Shown piece by piece: positions 11,363-23,665 of a stretch of DNA of 64,000 nt. Position 1 is the first letter of the stretch; each line of letters opens with the position of its first letter. The DNA is taken from assembly GCA_921293015.1 (NCBI GenBank), contig OV121088.1, positions 26,387,645 through 26,451,644 on the forward strand, read 5' to 3'. The notes beneath the pieces were generated by a model that saw only the letters and a program-made list of their open reading frames with translations, ran no database searches and was not told where the DNA came from. A program made the position numbers and the translations under genes. The stretch is from Phorcus lineatus. Lineage: Eukaryota; Mollusca; Gastropoda; Trochida; Trochidae.

Positions 11363-11600
11363 ATAAAATATTTTTATGATTTAAGGTGTATTTCATGTAG
11401 TAGTTTGCATTTCAGAGCTGTTAATATTTAAATGTTTATTAAATATATTCTAATACAGATACATGTTTTGTTGTATTTTTTGTGTTTGAAAATTGAAAAA
11501 CGAAAAGTATACATGGTAGATTAACCCTTAAGATACAACATGAATTAAACATTTTGAATAACATCTATTAAACAAATTACTATACAAACATTTTAACAAC
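11363..11600. other. unassigned AT-rich spacer
   Basis: Short AT-rich stretch between the hAT element and piggyBac copy A; nothing supported. Confidence 0.3.
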
Positions 11601-11604
11601 TTAA

Positions 11605-14002
11605 CTCTTAAGATGCGGGTCCCGGGCCTGTCCGGGTTGAAATTTGCTTTGACCGCATGTCTTCTGGGCGAGATGCGACATCCAAACTCTATTTTTCTCA
11701 CGCTAGCTCATTAACGCCGAGGTTCACAGTAGCGAAGGACGGGCTATTGTTGAACGGCAGTAGTGTCAGTTTAACGCTAGTACTTTCCGTCCGTGTGTCG
11801 CTAAGCTACCGAATTTTGTTTCGTTGTTGTTCTAAATAATGCGCGAACATGCTCCGAAAGTTATGAGAGTATTGATAATGTTTATCGTACCGAAAATAAA
11901 CGTTAAAATCACTCAAGTTTTCCCCAAGCGCCGCCGAATGTGCTAATTGCCTGTGAGCATTTTCTACCCTCTTGCACGAGCTTACCGACCCGCGCATGCT
12001 ATTGTTTACTGAGACGCGTGCATTTTGACCCTATGCACGCCTTCCTATCGCACGCCCTATGTTCTGAACCCTTGGGCGGATTTCAATACCGGTTGGATCA
12101 TTTGAAAGAGAAGAAAATTGTCTTCAATTCAATATAAAATACATAACTACGCTACCTGAATTGAAGATACAGCATGTGCCGCAAAAAAGGTGATTTTTAC
12201 ATATTTTTAGTTTTACACCATTTTGTCACACCAATTTTCCATCATGTGCTCAACGTTCTTTGACAATTTTTATATCATAAGACAGAGGGAAAGATTGTCT
12301 TTCTTTTCATGTAAAATGTGTACATGCGCAAAAATAAATAAAGACACGGCAAGCGCCGCACAAAAAGCTAATTTCTCGATTCAAAACATGTGAACTGAAC
12401 GGCGATTTTGACACGTGCCTTTCTTTCGCTCATATCTTCTCAACATCTAGGCGTATTTTGAAATTGATTACCTCGTGATAAAGAAGGAATAATTGTCTTC
12501 GATTTGATATAAAAAAATTATATACACCATATAGAATAAAGATACAGCAAGTTCCGCAAAATTGTGACATTTGTTTATTCTTTACGTTTTTATCATTTTT
12601 TCGCACTTTATATCACATAAAGTTCTCGGTAAATTTTGCAATTTCATATATCAAAATATAGAGAAAAGGATGATCTTTATTGCCATATAAAATTGGTATG
12701 TACAAGAAAATCAGAAAGGACCGGGCGAGCATCGCACAAACAGACAATTTCTCTATTCATATTTTGTTTACCGAGAAGCGATTTTTTTCAACTGCTTTTT
12801 ACACTTCCTATCCATTTAACGGCAGAGCGCATTATCATCTTTTTTATATCACAATAAAGAGGAAAGGGTCGTCTTCAATTCTATATAAAATTTGCAAATT
12901 ACAATTAGACAATAAAGGAGCGGTTAGTGATGTCGCAATTATCAAAATCTGTTCTAAAATACCCGAGGGTACCATCTTTGCAAAATTTATATTTTCCAAA
13001 CCAAGTGGTACATATTTATTATTTACATATCATCGTAAAGCAGAAATAAATACCTTCATTTTCATGTTAAATTTGCCCATATGTGCATCAAAATAAAACG
13101 TGTGGAAACGATGCGACATATGTTGCAGTAAGGCGATTATCAAAGATTTTATTACTAGCTATTACAGTGCAAAAGATTGTTATGATTTATTTCTTCGTAA
13201 AGAAGAATAAATTGCCTTCAATTCCATATATAATTTGCATGTATACAAAGCGAATAACATGATTTATAAAGTTGGAAATAAAGACAATTTATATTGTGTG
13301 TGAGTGTATGTTTCAACGGGGATATCCCGCCTGCACGCGCTGAGCGCGTGCGTTTGCCCGAGGCTATTACCTTAGTAATATTACTGTGGGGTCAGAACAT
13401 TATCGGGATTTATCATTACCCTGTTTTCGTAATTTATATCTTTCGTTTAGGATGGCGTATCGTAATAAAATTTATCGTGAAATATAGAGCAATAAATTAG
13501 CTTCAATTCCATATATAATTTGCATGTGTGCACTCAGTGGTTATATGATTTTATAATGTTTGAAATGAAGACAATTTTTAAAATTTAGTAAAATTCGTTC
13601 CAGACGTATTATAAAAATAATTTTTATTTCGATGTGAAGAAGAACCATTCATCTTTAGTTTCGTTTTGATTTCGCGGATGCGCTCTTGGAATTTATTGAG
13701 TTATGGCGCCCGAATTGAAAACAACTTTACTTCAGTTGTAGAAACCGTTCCAGGGGTGATAGAAATTTCATTCAAAGTGTCAAGTAAGTATCATCCATAT
13801 GTAACACGGGATTCGCCAATTAGCTTTGTATAAAACGACGATAACATCCCTATTCCGCCATGTAAACACACCATATGTTGTTAAAACGGTGCAAAATAAT
13901 TCAGCCACAGGGGCTAATTGCGCTATAACTGAGCGAGGCCAGTGCTGGAAAATTCAGCCACGGGGGCAAAACTGGTCAAAATAATATTCAGCAACTTAAG
14001 AG
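11605..14002 (+). mobile_element. piggyBac-type non-autonomous element, copy A (2.4 kb)
   Basis: Bounded by TTAA target duplications (11601-11604, 14003-14006) and inverted ends CTCTTAAG...CTTAAGAG, the piggyBac signature. Its first 500 bp match the right end of copy B in inverse orientation (CTTAAGATGCGGGTCCCGG, the CGATAAACATTATC region and the GCACGCCCTATG region). Its last 120 bp match the left end of copy B (GCCCCTGTGGCTGAATTATT and others). No transposase is present. The interior is at least eight degenerate units of about 160-290 bp, each with a 'GTCTTCAATTCNATATAAAAT' segment near 12114, 12292, 12490, 12668, 12866, 13050, 13212 and 13498. Open frames inside arise from this repeat and are not genes. 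Confidence 0.88.
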
Positions 14003-14006
14003 TTAA

Positions 14007-14450
14007 ACTTCATTATGGTAGTACATTTGTAAAGGAAATGGATTTGAGGTGGCTGTGTGTTGTTGGAATGGTTGTTTGTATGCTTTTTAAGGGGAAAAGG
14101 GGTGATGTTGTTAGTCGGTGAAATGTATTGTTTGATTCTGAAGTAGCTGTGATAGTGATGGTAAAGTAAACAGTGAATCAAATGAAGTGCTTCCGAACCA
14201 TTTTCACAAAGTTTACGATTGCCTGAAGGTTTTATAGCTTTCTCGCAATTCTTTCGCAACATCTCCACACTTAAATTTATGAGGGTTTGAGAAGGTTTTA
14301 TGGCTGTCTGGCAATGCTTCCGAAACCTTTCCGAGATGGTTTGGAAGTACTGACAGATACCTTTCGGCAATGGCAAAATTCTTGTTGTTCAAGAAATTGC
14401 ATTGTACGAAGTGCCTCTATTATTAGAAAAACGTAAGTTGTTTACAAATA
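14007..14450. other. unassigned spacer with short internal duplication
   Basis: A segment containing GAAGGTTTTATAGCTTTCTC (about 14225-14245) recurs with changes at about 14290-14315. No gene or element boundary is visible. Confidence 0.3.
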
Positions 14451-14458
14451 GTGATGTC

Positions 14459-15018
14459 CAGGGTTGCAGACTCAGAATTTTGCAAGTCAGATATTTCATT
14501 TTGAAGTCGACCTGAACTTTGATATTGCTTTATTATGATAAAGGCTTGAAAAACATATGAATATGACAAAAAAATATATACAATTGTTTTTCATAAAATA
14601 ATAATGAAAAAGAAACAACAATTAAAGCATGATCTTTTAGTGGAGATTTCCAAAAATGTGCCGATTTAATGAACGATCTTTTCTGGCTATGTTTCTGATG
14701 TACTTGAAATGTAAATAACAAATCAACATGTGACAAATTGCAAATCAGTTCGAGATTATTATTTTTTAGAAAACAAGGTCATGTAACAATTTTTTTTCAT
14801 TTTGATTACTTTTTTATTTATCATTTTTATTTAATTGATTCTAATGATTAATTGTTATGATAGATATAACACTTTGTAACGTAAGATTAGGTCAGTAAGC
14901 TTTAGTTATATGATCAACTACGCCAGTTCTTTTCCTCGCTAACATTAAAAATGGCAAAAATTGATAGGATTAATGACATGCCTGACAAAAAATGACTTTT
15001 AGGTTTTCTGCAACCCTG
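14459..15018 (-). mobile_element. hAT-type non-autonomous element, copy 2 (inverted)
   Basis: Ends CAGGGTTGCAGA...TTCTGCAACCCTG. Flanking octamers GTGATGTC (14451-14458) and ATGCTGTC (15019-15026) agree at six of eight positions, a decayed 8-bp TSD. Inverted, it aligns with copy 1, including the segment around GTTAGCAATGAAAAG and the AACTTCAAAATGAAAT end. It lacks copy 1's extra 440 bp and is therefore either the shorter progenitor or an internal-deletion derivative. Confidence 0.8.
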
Positions 15019-15026
15019 ATGCTGTC

Positions 15027-16060
15027 CATGGGCATAGCTAAAAATAATGTGACATCACGAAATTATGTTGATGCAGGTATGAATTGAACAGTGCATGTTC
15101 AGGGAATCAGACTGCGCAAAGCAATTGCTTTTTATCTATTATATAGTAACCCATATGGTCTTTTGTGTCAAATAATTATATTTCACAGGTATCATATAAC
15201 ATTGGGTGTTCTTTATATGTTGAGTTTATGTGATATCATCAACTTTGAAGTGCATGATATAAAAACCATATAGTGCTGATTTATGTATCAATTGTTACAT
15301 TGCTACGAAACTATACTAAAATCGTTACATTTGTTGCTTGGTGTTATTCCTGTCTTAATACATGATGAATGAATAAAAGACACCAAATTCAAACCCAAGC
15401 AGCGTTCCTTCCAAGTACTGCTACATGGTGGTGGCTGCTGAGACGCTTATCAAGAACAAATTGGTCATCAAATCTATGAATTATATTCCTCATAAGATCT
15501 CAGCTTTCGCCTGTCCCTTCTAGCGAAGATGAGAATAGGCTTTTAGGGATTGGCTCCTAAAATAAAGGTCACAGGGTCTACAATCTATAAATTATTATCC
15601 TCACATGTCAAGGAGTTTGCACACAAGATTTCTGATTGTTAGAGTCCCTTGTTCTAGAGAAGACATAGAAAAATAAAAAGTTAACAATGTACAAACAGAC
15701 ACACAGACAGATGGATGGACACCACGCCATGTCATTCGCCCGTCAGGCCTTTCAAGCCTGATGGGCTTAAAATGTGTTAAAAAAATTTACAGGAGACAGA
15801 CAGGCCATGCCTTAATTTAAGGTTGACCCATTGGCTTATAATATCATAAAAGGTAATACAAGACAAATGCTGAAATGATGACTTGAGACTCTCCTCAGCA
15901 CAACCCAATCTGCCTTTTAAGAATGATCAGCTAAAACTTATGAGAGTATATGGCAAAAAGTTTCAAAGAGGATTGGTACAAATAAAAGATCAACAGACGG
16001 TTGGACACACTGATTATTACATGCCATGACTACTTAGAAGAAAGACAAACACGAAAGCAG
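15027..16060 (+). repeat. dispersed-repeat remnant with hairpin tail
   Basis: Sequence 15405-15785 belongs to a dispersed family seen again, diverged, near 16740-16960, 40555-40800 and 41550-42050 (shared TCTATAAATTATNATCCTCA). It ends in (ACAGACAG)-like repeats and a hairpin GCCCGTCAGGC...GCCTGATGGGC (15739-15767). No coding potential. The remainder is unassigned. Confidence 0.5.
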
Positions 16061-16067
16061 AGATTAC

Positions 16068-16101
16068 CTTCAATGTAACTTGTGAAACCAGATTGCTGTT
16101 T
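16068..16101 (-). CDS. host gene, exon 7 seen (34 nt)
   Basis: Minus-strand micro-exon with acceptor TTTTAATTTCAG and donor G|GTAATC. It reads KQQSGFTSYIE in phase 0, exactly the phase left by the exon at 18106-18233, and leaves phase 1 for a further exon not found below 16068. Alone it would be weak; its phase fit with the next exon supports it. Product unknown. Confidence 0.6.
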
Positions 16102-16129
16102 CTGAAATTAAAACAAGTAGGGAAGTGAA

Positions 16130-16501
16130 TCACATACCCCATAACTTTAAATTATGGTCTGGTTTTCTGTGTTGGTCTAACCCTCAAAAGGGTCATGGTT
16201 GATAAGTGTATTAAGTTTGGTGAATCTAGCATGTGAAGTTTAGAAGATTTGCTCAGGAAAAATCACTTTATCATAGAGTCAATGTTTTAGTAATGTTTCT
16301 ATGGAAATCACAAAAAAATAAAAATCATTTGTTGGTCTAACCCTCAAAAGGCACATCTAGGGATCATGGTTGATAAGTGTATGAAGTTTGGTGAAACTAG
16401 CATGTATAGTTTAGGGAGATATGCTCCGGACAAAGATTTGTGACGGACGGACATACGGACAGAATGAACACTATATACCCCCGCTGTAAGGCGGGGGTAT
16501 A
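16130..16501 (+). repeat. two tandem units of the 'CATCTAGGGATCATGG' repeat with terminal hairpin
   Basis: Two units of about 160-180 bp share GTTGGTCTAACCCTCAAAAG and the TTTGGTGAANCTAGCATG segment. The array ends in (GGAC)-like repeats and a perfect hairpin TATACCCCCGC / GCGGGGGTATA (16474-16501, 6-nt loop). The same organisation recurs at 19500-20492 and, in related families, at 37887-38392 and 52265-52514. Origin unassigned. Confidence 0.75.
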
Positions 16502-18105
16502 ATTATAATGCAAAGATTTCATTCTCTTACTTTACTCTTTACCACATTTGTATAGCCAATACAATTGATTCCTTTTTAAGTTACTGAGATACATACTCTC
16601 GAAACATGGGGACAGACACTGACATTAATTTGCATAAAGTTACAGAAATATTGACCCCCAAAAAAATGATTTTAAATTTACAAATTTTAGTCTTCATGTC
16701 AATACGTTCCATTAAAATGTGAGGTTTTACTTATAACCTTTGTGTCTATACACAAAATCTCAGCTTTCAGGGCTCTTATTAGTTCTGAAGATGAAGATGA
16801 AGGGGGCCACTGCATGGGTCATTAAATTTATGATTAGTAATCCATTAAGCAATAACTGTACATGCGAGACCGTTTGTGTCTTATCTTTCTTGAGAAGAAG
16901 ATCTAAATAGGTTTTCCATGCCATCATCTTAAGGGATCATATTGTTGCCAAATCTATACTCTCTTGTATGTTCGAAAGATTTAAGTTTTCTAGTCTTTGT
17001 TTTTGAAAATAGCATTTTCTCATAACTTTATTTTTTGTTGTTGATGTAAACACGCATTTAAAACATACATGGTGGCAATATGGAAACACGGAAGAAATGA
17101 ACATGGTAATTCACAGAATGAACCGACAAACTTTCATTTGAAAAAGAACTATTCTGACATCTCATTGACAATCTAAGGATGTACATTAGAATTCAATTTA
17201 TATAATGAGTGAAAAAAAAAGGTTCATGTTTGAACACCTGGCTTAGAAAATTTCAAAACAGCGAATTGGTAATTTTTTTAATAAAGTACCAGATATTTGG
17301 TAATAGGAATTATTGTTTCAACACTTTCATTGCAAAAGTTGCATTTGTCATTGCATTCATAGTCGATTTTTGTTAATATACTACCGCGTTTGTAAGTAGA
17401 ACATTCTATGTATCAAACATAATTGAAACCACAATTAACTGCACTTTTAGCTTTTGTGGTAATTGGAATTGGTCTATTATTTTCTATTTTTTTCTGAGAG
17501 ATAACATTCATAACTTTTTATAAATTTTATTTTGTGACTTTAGTTTCATTTATGTTTTCAAATTGCAAGATATGATAAAACTCTCAAGAAACAGCTCTAT
17601 TTACTGTTAATTTAAAAAAAAAAAATATGGTGGAATTAATTTGGTGGTTAACAGCTGATTACTTTATTTGTGATTTTATGTAAAAATTTGCTGCTGGAAT
17701 GATACCCACAATTAAAAAATATCTATGTTTATCTTTTTTAATAGTCTGTAATGTCACAGTATTTTCCCTGCAAGTATGTAACATATTTTCCATATTTACA
17801 CCATCTCCTCACAACCTTCTCATATGCAATGGTTTTTCATTTACAGTACAATTGTCAGTGTTAATCCTCAATGGTCAAGTAAGTTTATTATTTGCTGTCC
17901 TTCCTTTAATTGCCCCATGCTCTCATTAGGGACCACAGAGTCACAACATTTTCATTTAGAATTCCTATTGGCTATGGCCAAAAGATCTGGTCAAGATGTC
18001 AAAATAGTGAAAATGTTTTACGGACAGATGGACGGACTGATGCCACAACATGCCATAAACCTATTGGGCCTAACAGACTAGAAGAGCTAAAATTGTATTT
18101 GGTAC
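16502..18105. other. intronic sequence, no gene seen
   Basis: AT-rich. The segment 16740-16960 is related to the dispersed repeat near 15405. The end (18010-18080) carries a GACAGATGGACGGAC tail of a similar repeat just before the host exon. No other feature was supported. Confidence 0.4.
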
Positions 18106-18233
18106 CTCTTTGTCACCGATGTACTGCATGATTTCCCTGTATGCTGCTTCCATGTCGTCACTTGTCCTTGCTGTGATTCTAAAGGCTCCAACTCCTGATG
18201 TTGGTGACGTAAAAGCAGTATCTGCCCGTGGGA
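18106..18233 (-). CDS. host gene, exon 6 seen (128 nt)
   Basis: Minus-strand exon with acceptor CTCTCAG and donor GAG|GTACCA. Read in phase 1 it encodes PRADTAFTSPTSGVGAFRIT then ARTSDDMEAAYREIMQYIGD and KE, open throughout with mixed, protein-like composition and higher GC than its surroundings. The incoming phase matches exon 35257-35430 and the outgoing phase (0) matches exon 16068-16101. The family is not recognised; the C-terminal part looks helical. Most of the neighbouring sequence is repeats, so the contrast in composition adds support. Confidence 0.72.
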
Positions 18234-18239
18234 CTGAGA

Positions 18240-19495
18240 GACATTAGAATAATAAGTTACAGCTAGGCTTTATAGTTTATCACACATTACAAACTTAACA
18301 TTTAAAAGATAAATTTTACAGACATTGGCTTCTTAGCTTTCAAGTTTTATGTAACATATCATAGGTAATAAAAAAACAACGTATGACATACAATTTTGTC
18401 AGCAATTATTAGCGGTTTAATAGATTCTAAAATCCCTTTTTTTTCAGTTGGCATAGGATACAAAAATATAAGTTCTATAGCACTTTCAGTCATACAATCT
18501 TTAAGATTCCAGCTTCTTAAATTTTTCTAAAGACAAAATGGCCCCTAGCTGTAAGTGTTAGACAAGAGAGTCACAAATCAAAATCAATAACCTAAACATG
18601 ACCATGTCGCCCAATCACAATCCCGAAACGAACTAAAATGGTGGAATACAGAGTTTCTACAGAGAAGTAAGCTTTTTAAATTGTTACGATCGTTATGAAA
18701 TGGTACTCAATACAGAGATTGATAACATCATAAACCAAGGTTTAATTTCTACCTTTAGGTGACAGTAAGAATACTAAAATCTTTCAAGTGACCATTTCAA
18801 TTGTACAATACATTGTCTTGTTTTAGAAATATGTCATTTATAAGATGTAGGGACAAACTCTTTGTGCCTAGGTACATATAAAAATATGTTAAGGAAACCG
18901 TAAATTTTACAAACGCACCGTAAATTTTACAAACACAACTATATTTATCGATATTGTAACATGACCGTTAGTTATTAGAAGTTTAAGAGAGAACTCTGTT
19001 TTTGCATACTTATTTCGTGTGCAAAGGACTTTGCGACTGTTCTTTTTCTATAAGAGGTGTGTTAAGGTCTAACCTAATGTGAATTCCCAGCATAATTACA
19101 AACATTGGTCTGATAATACCAATAGTGGCATTGGTAACAGCGAGATCTAACAAAATACTTGTTCAACATTTTGAGGCCTATAAATTAACAATTATAAAGC
19201 TCATAGAAAAATATCGTAAAACCCCAAGAAAAAAGTTTAAATAAGCCCAAGACTATGTGAGAGCGATGCAAACACTGTGACGTCAAAACGGTTGACCTTT
19301 GTGGTGTCATATCATAGCAACAACATTCGAAAGAAGGTGGCCGCACTTGGACTAAGTATACCAGTTGAAAATATTTTCGTTCTTCAAAAATAAATCATAT
19401 TGAAATTTATTTGTAATATCTTATTTGTGGGCATTCATTGTCATTCAACATAAGGTAAATTTTCAAAACAACCAATCAGAATCGAGAATACAACG
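18240..19495. other. intronic sequence, no gene seen
   Basis: AT-rich with a short direct repeat (CACCGTAAATTTTACAAAC twice near 18895-18940). Nothing else supported. Confidence 0.35.
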
Positions 19496-19499
19496 GAGT

Positions 19500-20492
19500 C
19501 ATGTTACAAATGTGTATGAAGATTGTTGAAGCTAGCATGCATAGTTTAGGAGATATGCTCCAAAACGACTTCTCAGAGTCACTGTTCATGTAATGTTTCC
19601 ATGGTAACCACACAAAAATATAAAAAAGACACAGATCTTACCCTAAAAATGTCACAAATAGGTTTTTACCATCAAAAGGCATATTTAGACACATTGATTA
19701 CCATGTGCAGAAAGATTGGTGAAGCTAAGATGTATATTTTTGCACATAAACTCCAGACAAGACACCTTGTCATAGTCACCTTGTAAGTAAAGTTTTCCAT
19801 GGAAACCGCAAAAAATAAAATAAACAATCATTTGTTGGTCTAACTCTCAAAAGGCTCATTTTCGAATTATGGTTGATAAGTGTATTAAGTTTGTTGAAGC
19901 TAGCATGTATAGTTTAGGAGATATGCTCAGGAAAATGCCCTTTGTCTTAGTTATTGTTTTAGTTATGTTTCCATGGAAACTGAAAAAAAAAGAAAACTGA
20001 AAGGCACATCTATGGATCATGGTTGATAAGTGTATGAAGTTTGGTAAAGATAGCATGTATATTTATAAAGATATACTCCGTACAAAGGACTTTGTTACTG
20101 TTTTTGTCATGTTTCCATGGAAAGAACAAAAAATAAAAATCGTTTGTTGGTCTAACCCACAAAAGGCACATCTAGCTAGTTATAAGTGTATGAAGTTTGA
20201 TGAAGATAGCATGTATAGTTTAGGAGAAATGCTCCTGACAAGGACTTGGTCATTAAGTCACTGTTTTAGTAATGTTTCCATGGAAACCGCAAAAAATAAA
20301 AATCATTTGTTGGTCTTACTCTCAAAAGGCACATCTAGGGATCATGGTTGATAAGTGTATGAAGTTTGGTGAATCGAGCATGTATAGTTCAGGAGATATC
20401 ATCCGGACAAAGATTCGTAACAGAAGGACAGACGGACAAACCGACAGAATGAATGCTATATACCCCCGCTTACGCTGTAGGGCAGGGGTATA
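19500..20492 (+). repeat. six-unit tandem array of the 'CTAGCATGTATAG' repeat with terminal hairpin
   Basis: Units begin near 19500, 19680, 19870, 20020, 20170 and 20345 (150-190 bp spacing). Each has a GAAGCTAGCATGTATAG-like segment, a GATATGCTCC segment and usually the palindrome GTTTCCATGGAAAC. The array closes with GGACAGACGGACAAACCGAC and an imperfect hairpin TATACCCCCGC...GGGCAGGGGTATA (20459-20492). Short open frames here are repeat-derived. Confidence 0.8.
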
Positions 20493-21880
20493 ATAATATT
20501 TTCAAGTGTAACTTCACGCATATGATACTTAAAGAAAAGTGTAAATACCCAAGAAAAAGTTTTGTCTGCTTAATGAAAATCACTCATAGTAATCGTTTAC
20601 CTTTCTGGATCAATGTAGAACTGTCTAAATACCTGAATTAATGGTTTGGTTTGTTGGAAAAACAAGTAAAATCGAAGCTATGGAGTTATCTTTCGCAAAG
20701 CAAACTCTGCATTCCTCAACGTTAAACGTAGTAGACCTTAATTATCAATCCAAATGCTTATTGTGGAAACAGTAAGGTTGAATAAATGTTTCCTCTCTTA
20801 GTAGAAATCGCTGAATGATTTTAAATTTCGTGAAACATATTAACCAAAATCATGCTGAGAAACAAAAACAACCAAAACATGTAGAAATGCCAATACTAGG
20901 TTTCTTGATATTTTTTTATTAGTCATGCACGACTTTTATAAGCTAATGAGATTGACCCTTGTTTCGTCAAAGACTAAAATATTATAAATAAATCTGCTGG
21001 GTTGAATCGTTTTTAACGGACATATGCAAATATCTTCCAATTGATTTGTGTAAAACCGAAAATGTTTAAGATTTTCAACATCTACTTGCGTAAGTATTAG
21101 CAATTTCTTTAAAGGCTATTTAGAGCCACGAAGTGGGATTGATTGATGGTATCTGCGGCAATCCAATGAGATTTACAAGGTCAAACAGAAGCAAAGGTTA
21201 ACCTGATGGCTTGAGTAAGGGAGCCTAGTGAGATCTATAATATCTGCAATATTAGATTTTATTTTAATGAGATTGAACAGTAAGATTTTCAAACATTTTG
21301 GGTTTGTTAGCTAAGATTAAGTTTTATTAACAATTTTTAATAGGCTATAAGTCATGTAAGAAAGCACCTGTTTGTTGTCATGCAGTCACTGATGACGTTG
21401 ACATGCTGATTAAACTCCGGTCACTTTAACCTCTCAATATTTTACCCTCCACTACTTCATATTTTTCTCAAGATTAATAGAACTATCCTGTAACCTGCTG
21501 ATAGCATTTAAATTATACAAATGTTTCTCAAACCTGATTGTAATCTGTCAAGTGTCGACAGTAAGAGCACAAAGTTCACACCACATCATAATTATTGAGC
21601 TATAAACATGGGAATGTAGTATATTTTGAAATACCACCATTATCAATACCTCTCAGCCTTAAATAATGAATTAAAATATACCACCGTTTTGAATGAGCTG
21701 TCTAACTTCACCCCATTGTAAACGGTAAATCAACGCTTCACGCATCTCTCACAGATTAGGCAAGTCCATTTCATTGTAGGGGTGAAGAATTAAATCTAAT
21801 ATTACATAATTATGGTATGATATATATAAACCATCCAAGGTTTATAGAACTGTCTAAGCTCGTTTTCGTTTGTTCAACGT
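20493..21880. other. intronic sequence, no gene seen
   Basis: AT-rich. A small inverted pair CTTCACCCC (21708) / GGGGTGAAG (21779) is present. A possible splice-bounded segment at 20601-20632 was considered and rejected as an exon. Confidence 0.35.
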
Positions 21881-22425
21881 ACAAGGGGCAGTCAATAAGC
21901 TCATAGACGTGAGTATTGATACACCCCTGAAGGCATCATCAGTGCCATAGATAGGCCATCTGAAGACCGTTTACAGATATAAACAAAACCTTACTGGTCA
22001 TATACTTGAGATTTACAGCCTGCGAATCACAGGTACCCTGGAGCAAGATGGTTTTAGTTCTACAGATGATATGATTGCATGGGTCAATCACGTTCGATCG
22101 TAGAATAAAGGTTGACGAGATACCTTCAGAGTTTTAGATTTCTCATGGAAGTGTTTGCATCATAATTGATGACAACTTGAACATGTCTTAGGTGTCTGCA
22201 AGATTGGTGCCACGAATCTCAAATACACAAGATCAAGTTGTGAGCTCTTGGACATCCACTATGCTGATTCAGATAACTTCATGACTGTCTGGTTACAGGG
22301 GAAGATACTGAATTTATCATTGGGAAACTAACACTAAGCAAGTATCCATGCAATGGAAGCATAACCACTCCCCTACTTCCTTCTGCTGAGGTCCGGAAAG
22401 ATTGTATTTTTAAAAAATATTTCTA
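21881..22425 (+). mobile_element. mariner-type transposon fragment
   Basis: Begins with a mariner-like end TACAAGGGGCAGTCAATAAG. Shifting plus-strand frames then give ISHGSVCIIIDDNLNMS followed by VSARLVPR, the N-terminal domain of mariner/SETMAR-type transposases. Further on are VTGEDTEF (position of the first catalytic Asp) and KQVSMQWKHNHSPTS. Several frame changes and stops make it inactive. The 3' half is missing, replaced by a DIRS fragment. Confidence 0.65.
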
Positions 22426-22439
22426 GACCATTGGCCAAG

Positions 22440-23100
22440 ATTTTGTCCAGGGGTTTACCTTTGGAGATTCAGGCCCAATCTCTCACAGTCCAGACAAACC
22501 CCTCCCTCACAGGTTGGGGGGGAGTGCTGGACAAGCTCACTGCATCGGGTCTTTGAAACGAGCAGAAGTGCAACCTGCACATAAATGTCCTCTAGTTGAG
22601 TGCGGTCAGACGGGTGTTTCAGCAATTTCTGTCTCAGGTTAGGGGTCAGCAGGTCTATCTTGAATTGGACAACCAGACTGCCATGACCAAAATTCGGAAC
22701 CAGGGAGACGCTGTGTCTCCCTCTCTCCTGCAGGAGACCTGGCAGTTTCTGCTGTGGTGCAACCTGCACGGAGTGAGAGTGACCCCCAGATGCTCTGTCT
22801 TGGCACATTCTGGCCCCCCAGGAAAGGTTGCTCAATCTGGAGATTTTCAAGACTATTTCCCTATTGTACGGGTCATTCCAGGTAGATATGTTTTCCTCTG
22901 GGATGAACCACCAGAAACCAGTGTTTTGCTCCCGCATCCCAAATCCAAGGGAGGTGGCAGCAGACGCTTTTCACATAGGTTGGAAGGGCAGTGGGCGTTC
23001 CCACCAGATAGCCAGAGTTCTTGCTCAGAAGCCTTCACAGCAGAACACCCTATCTGTATCCGTCTGCCGGCTGAGGGAGAAGAGTTTAAACCGGAAGCTT
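22440..23100 (+). pseudogene. DIRS-type retroelement fragment (RNase H region of pol)
   Basis: Plus-strand frames give, in order, LTGWGGVLDKLTASGL, LSAVRRVFQQFLSQVRGQQV, YLELDNQTAMTKIRNQGDAV and SPSLLQETWQFLLWCNLHGV, then (other frame) VDMFSSGMNHQKPVFCSRIP and NPREVAADAFHIGWKGS. This is the order of the RNase H domain of DIRS elements (DASLTGWGA..., LDNxTAxxYINxQGG..., VDLFAS..., DAF...W). RT motifs and the tyrosine recombinase are absent. In-frame stops and two frameshifts show decay. Confidence 0.75.
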
Positions 23101-23239
23101 AGATGTCAACTCATTGTCAAAATAATGAAATATAATTACTTTAATATTATATATTTTTTTGTTTATTATTACTATTTATAGTAATATTGATAACAATTTT
23201 ACTTGCAGAGATGGACTCATATACATCACTTAATAACAA

Positions 23240-23665
23240 TGTTACAATACAAAAACAAACAAAAAAAGATGACAAAATTAAAATGAGGTGCTATCTAAAC
23301 CGAAACTGACAAAGTTTAGTCAGTATTTCAACAAGACTTGACTGCAAATCTTTGACTTACTAGACGTCTTTAATTAACCTTATCGTTTGTTGCCATGTTT
23401 AATGTTAGTGATGAAAATCACTGCCATAGAACATTAACTAAGGCTTTTGCCCTGTTCAAACATTTTAAAGTGTTATACCTATCATAACAATTAAGAGTAT
23501 AAATCAAATAAAAAAGTAACTATGAAATAATACACTCGAACCAAAGCGCAAGTCACATGTTTAACTGAAGTGTAGTCACATCACCTGATTTTCTTAGAAA
23601 CTTAGAAACCGATTTGCAATTTGTCACATGTTGATTTGTTTCTTTACATTTCAAGAACGTTAAAC
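23240..23665 (+). mobile_element. hAT-type non-autonomous element, internal fragment
   Basis: Aligns with the interior of the hAT copy at 10375 (GAGGTGCTATCNAATCTGAAACC-like start, AATGTTAGTGATGAAAA, AAAGTGTTATACCTATCATA, GATTTGCAATTTGTCACATG). Both termini are missing. Confidence 0.6.

Noticed and set aside
12680..13096. 138-codon open frame in piggyBac copy A
   Set aside because: It runs through several degenerate repeat units; no domain and no counterpart in copy B.
16474..16501. Helitron 3' end (hairpin near CTRR)
   Set aside because: The hairpin is not followed by CTRR within about 12 nt at any of the loci, and no Rep/helicase sequence or TC start is seen.
20601..20632. Possible 32-nt host exon (VFRQFYIDPER) with CAG acceptor and GTAAAC donor
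   Set aside because: In the phase required between exons 35257-35430 and 18106-18233 it contains a TAG and would shift the frame; the two flanking exons join correctly without it.
22455..22937. 160-codon minus-strand open frame
   Set aside because: Antisense shadow of the DIRS RNase H fragment, which reads clearly on the plus strand.
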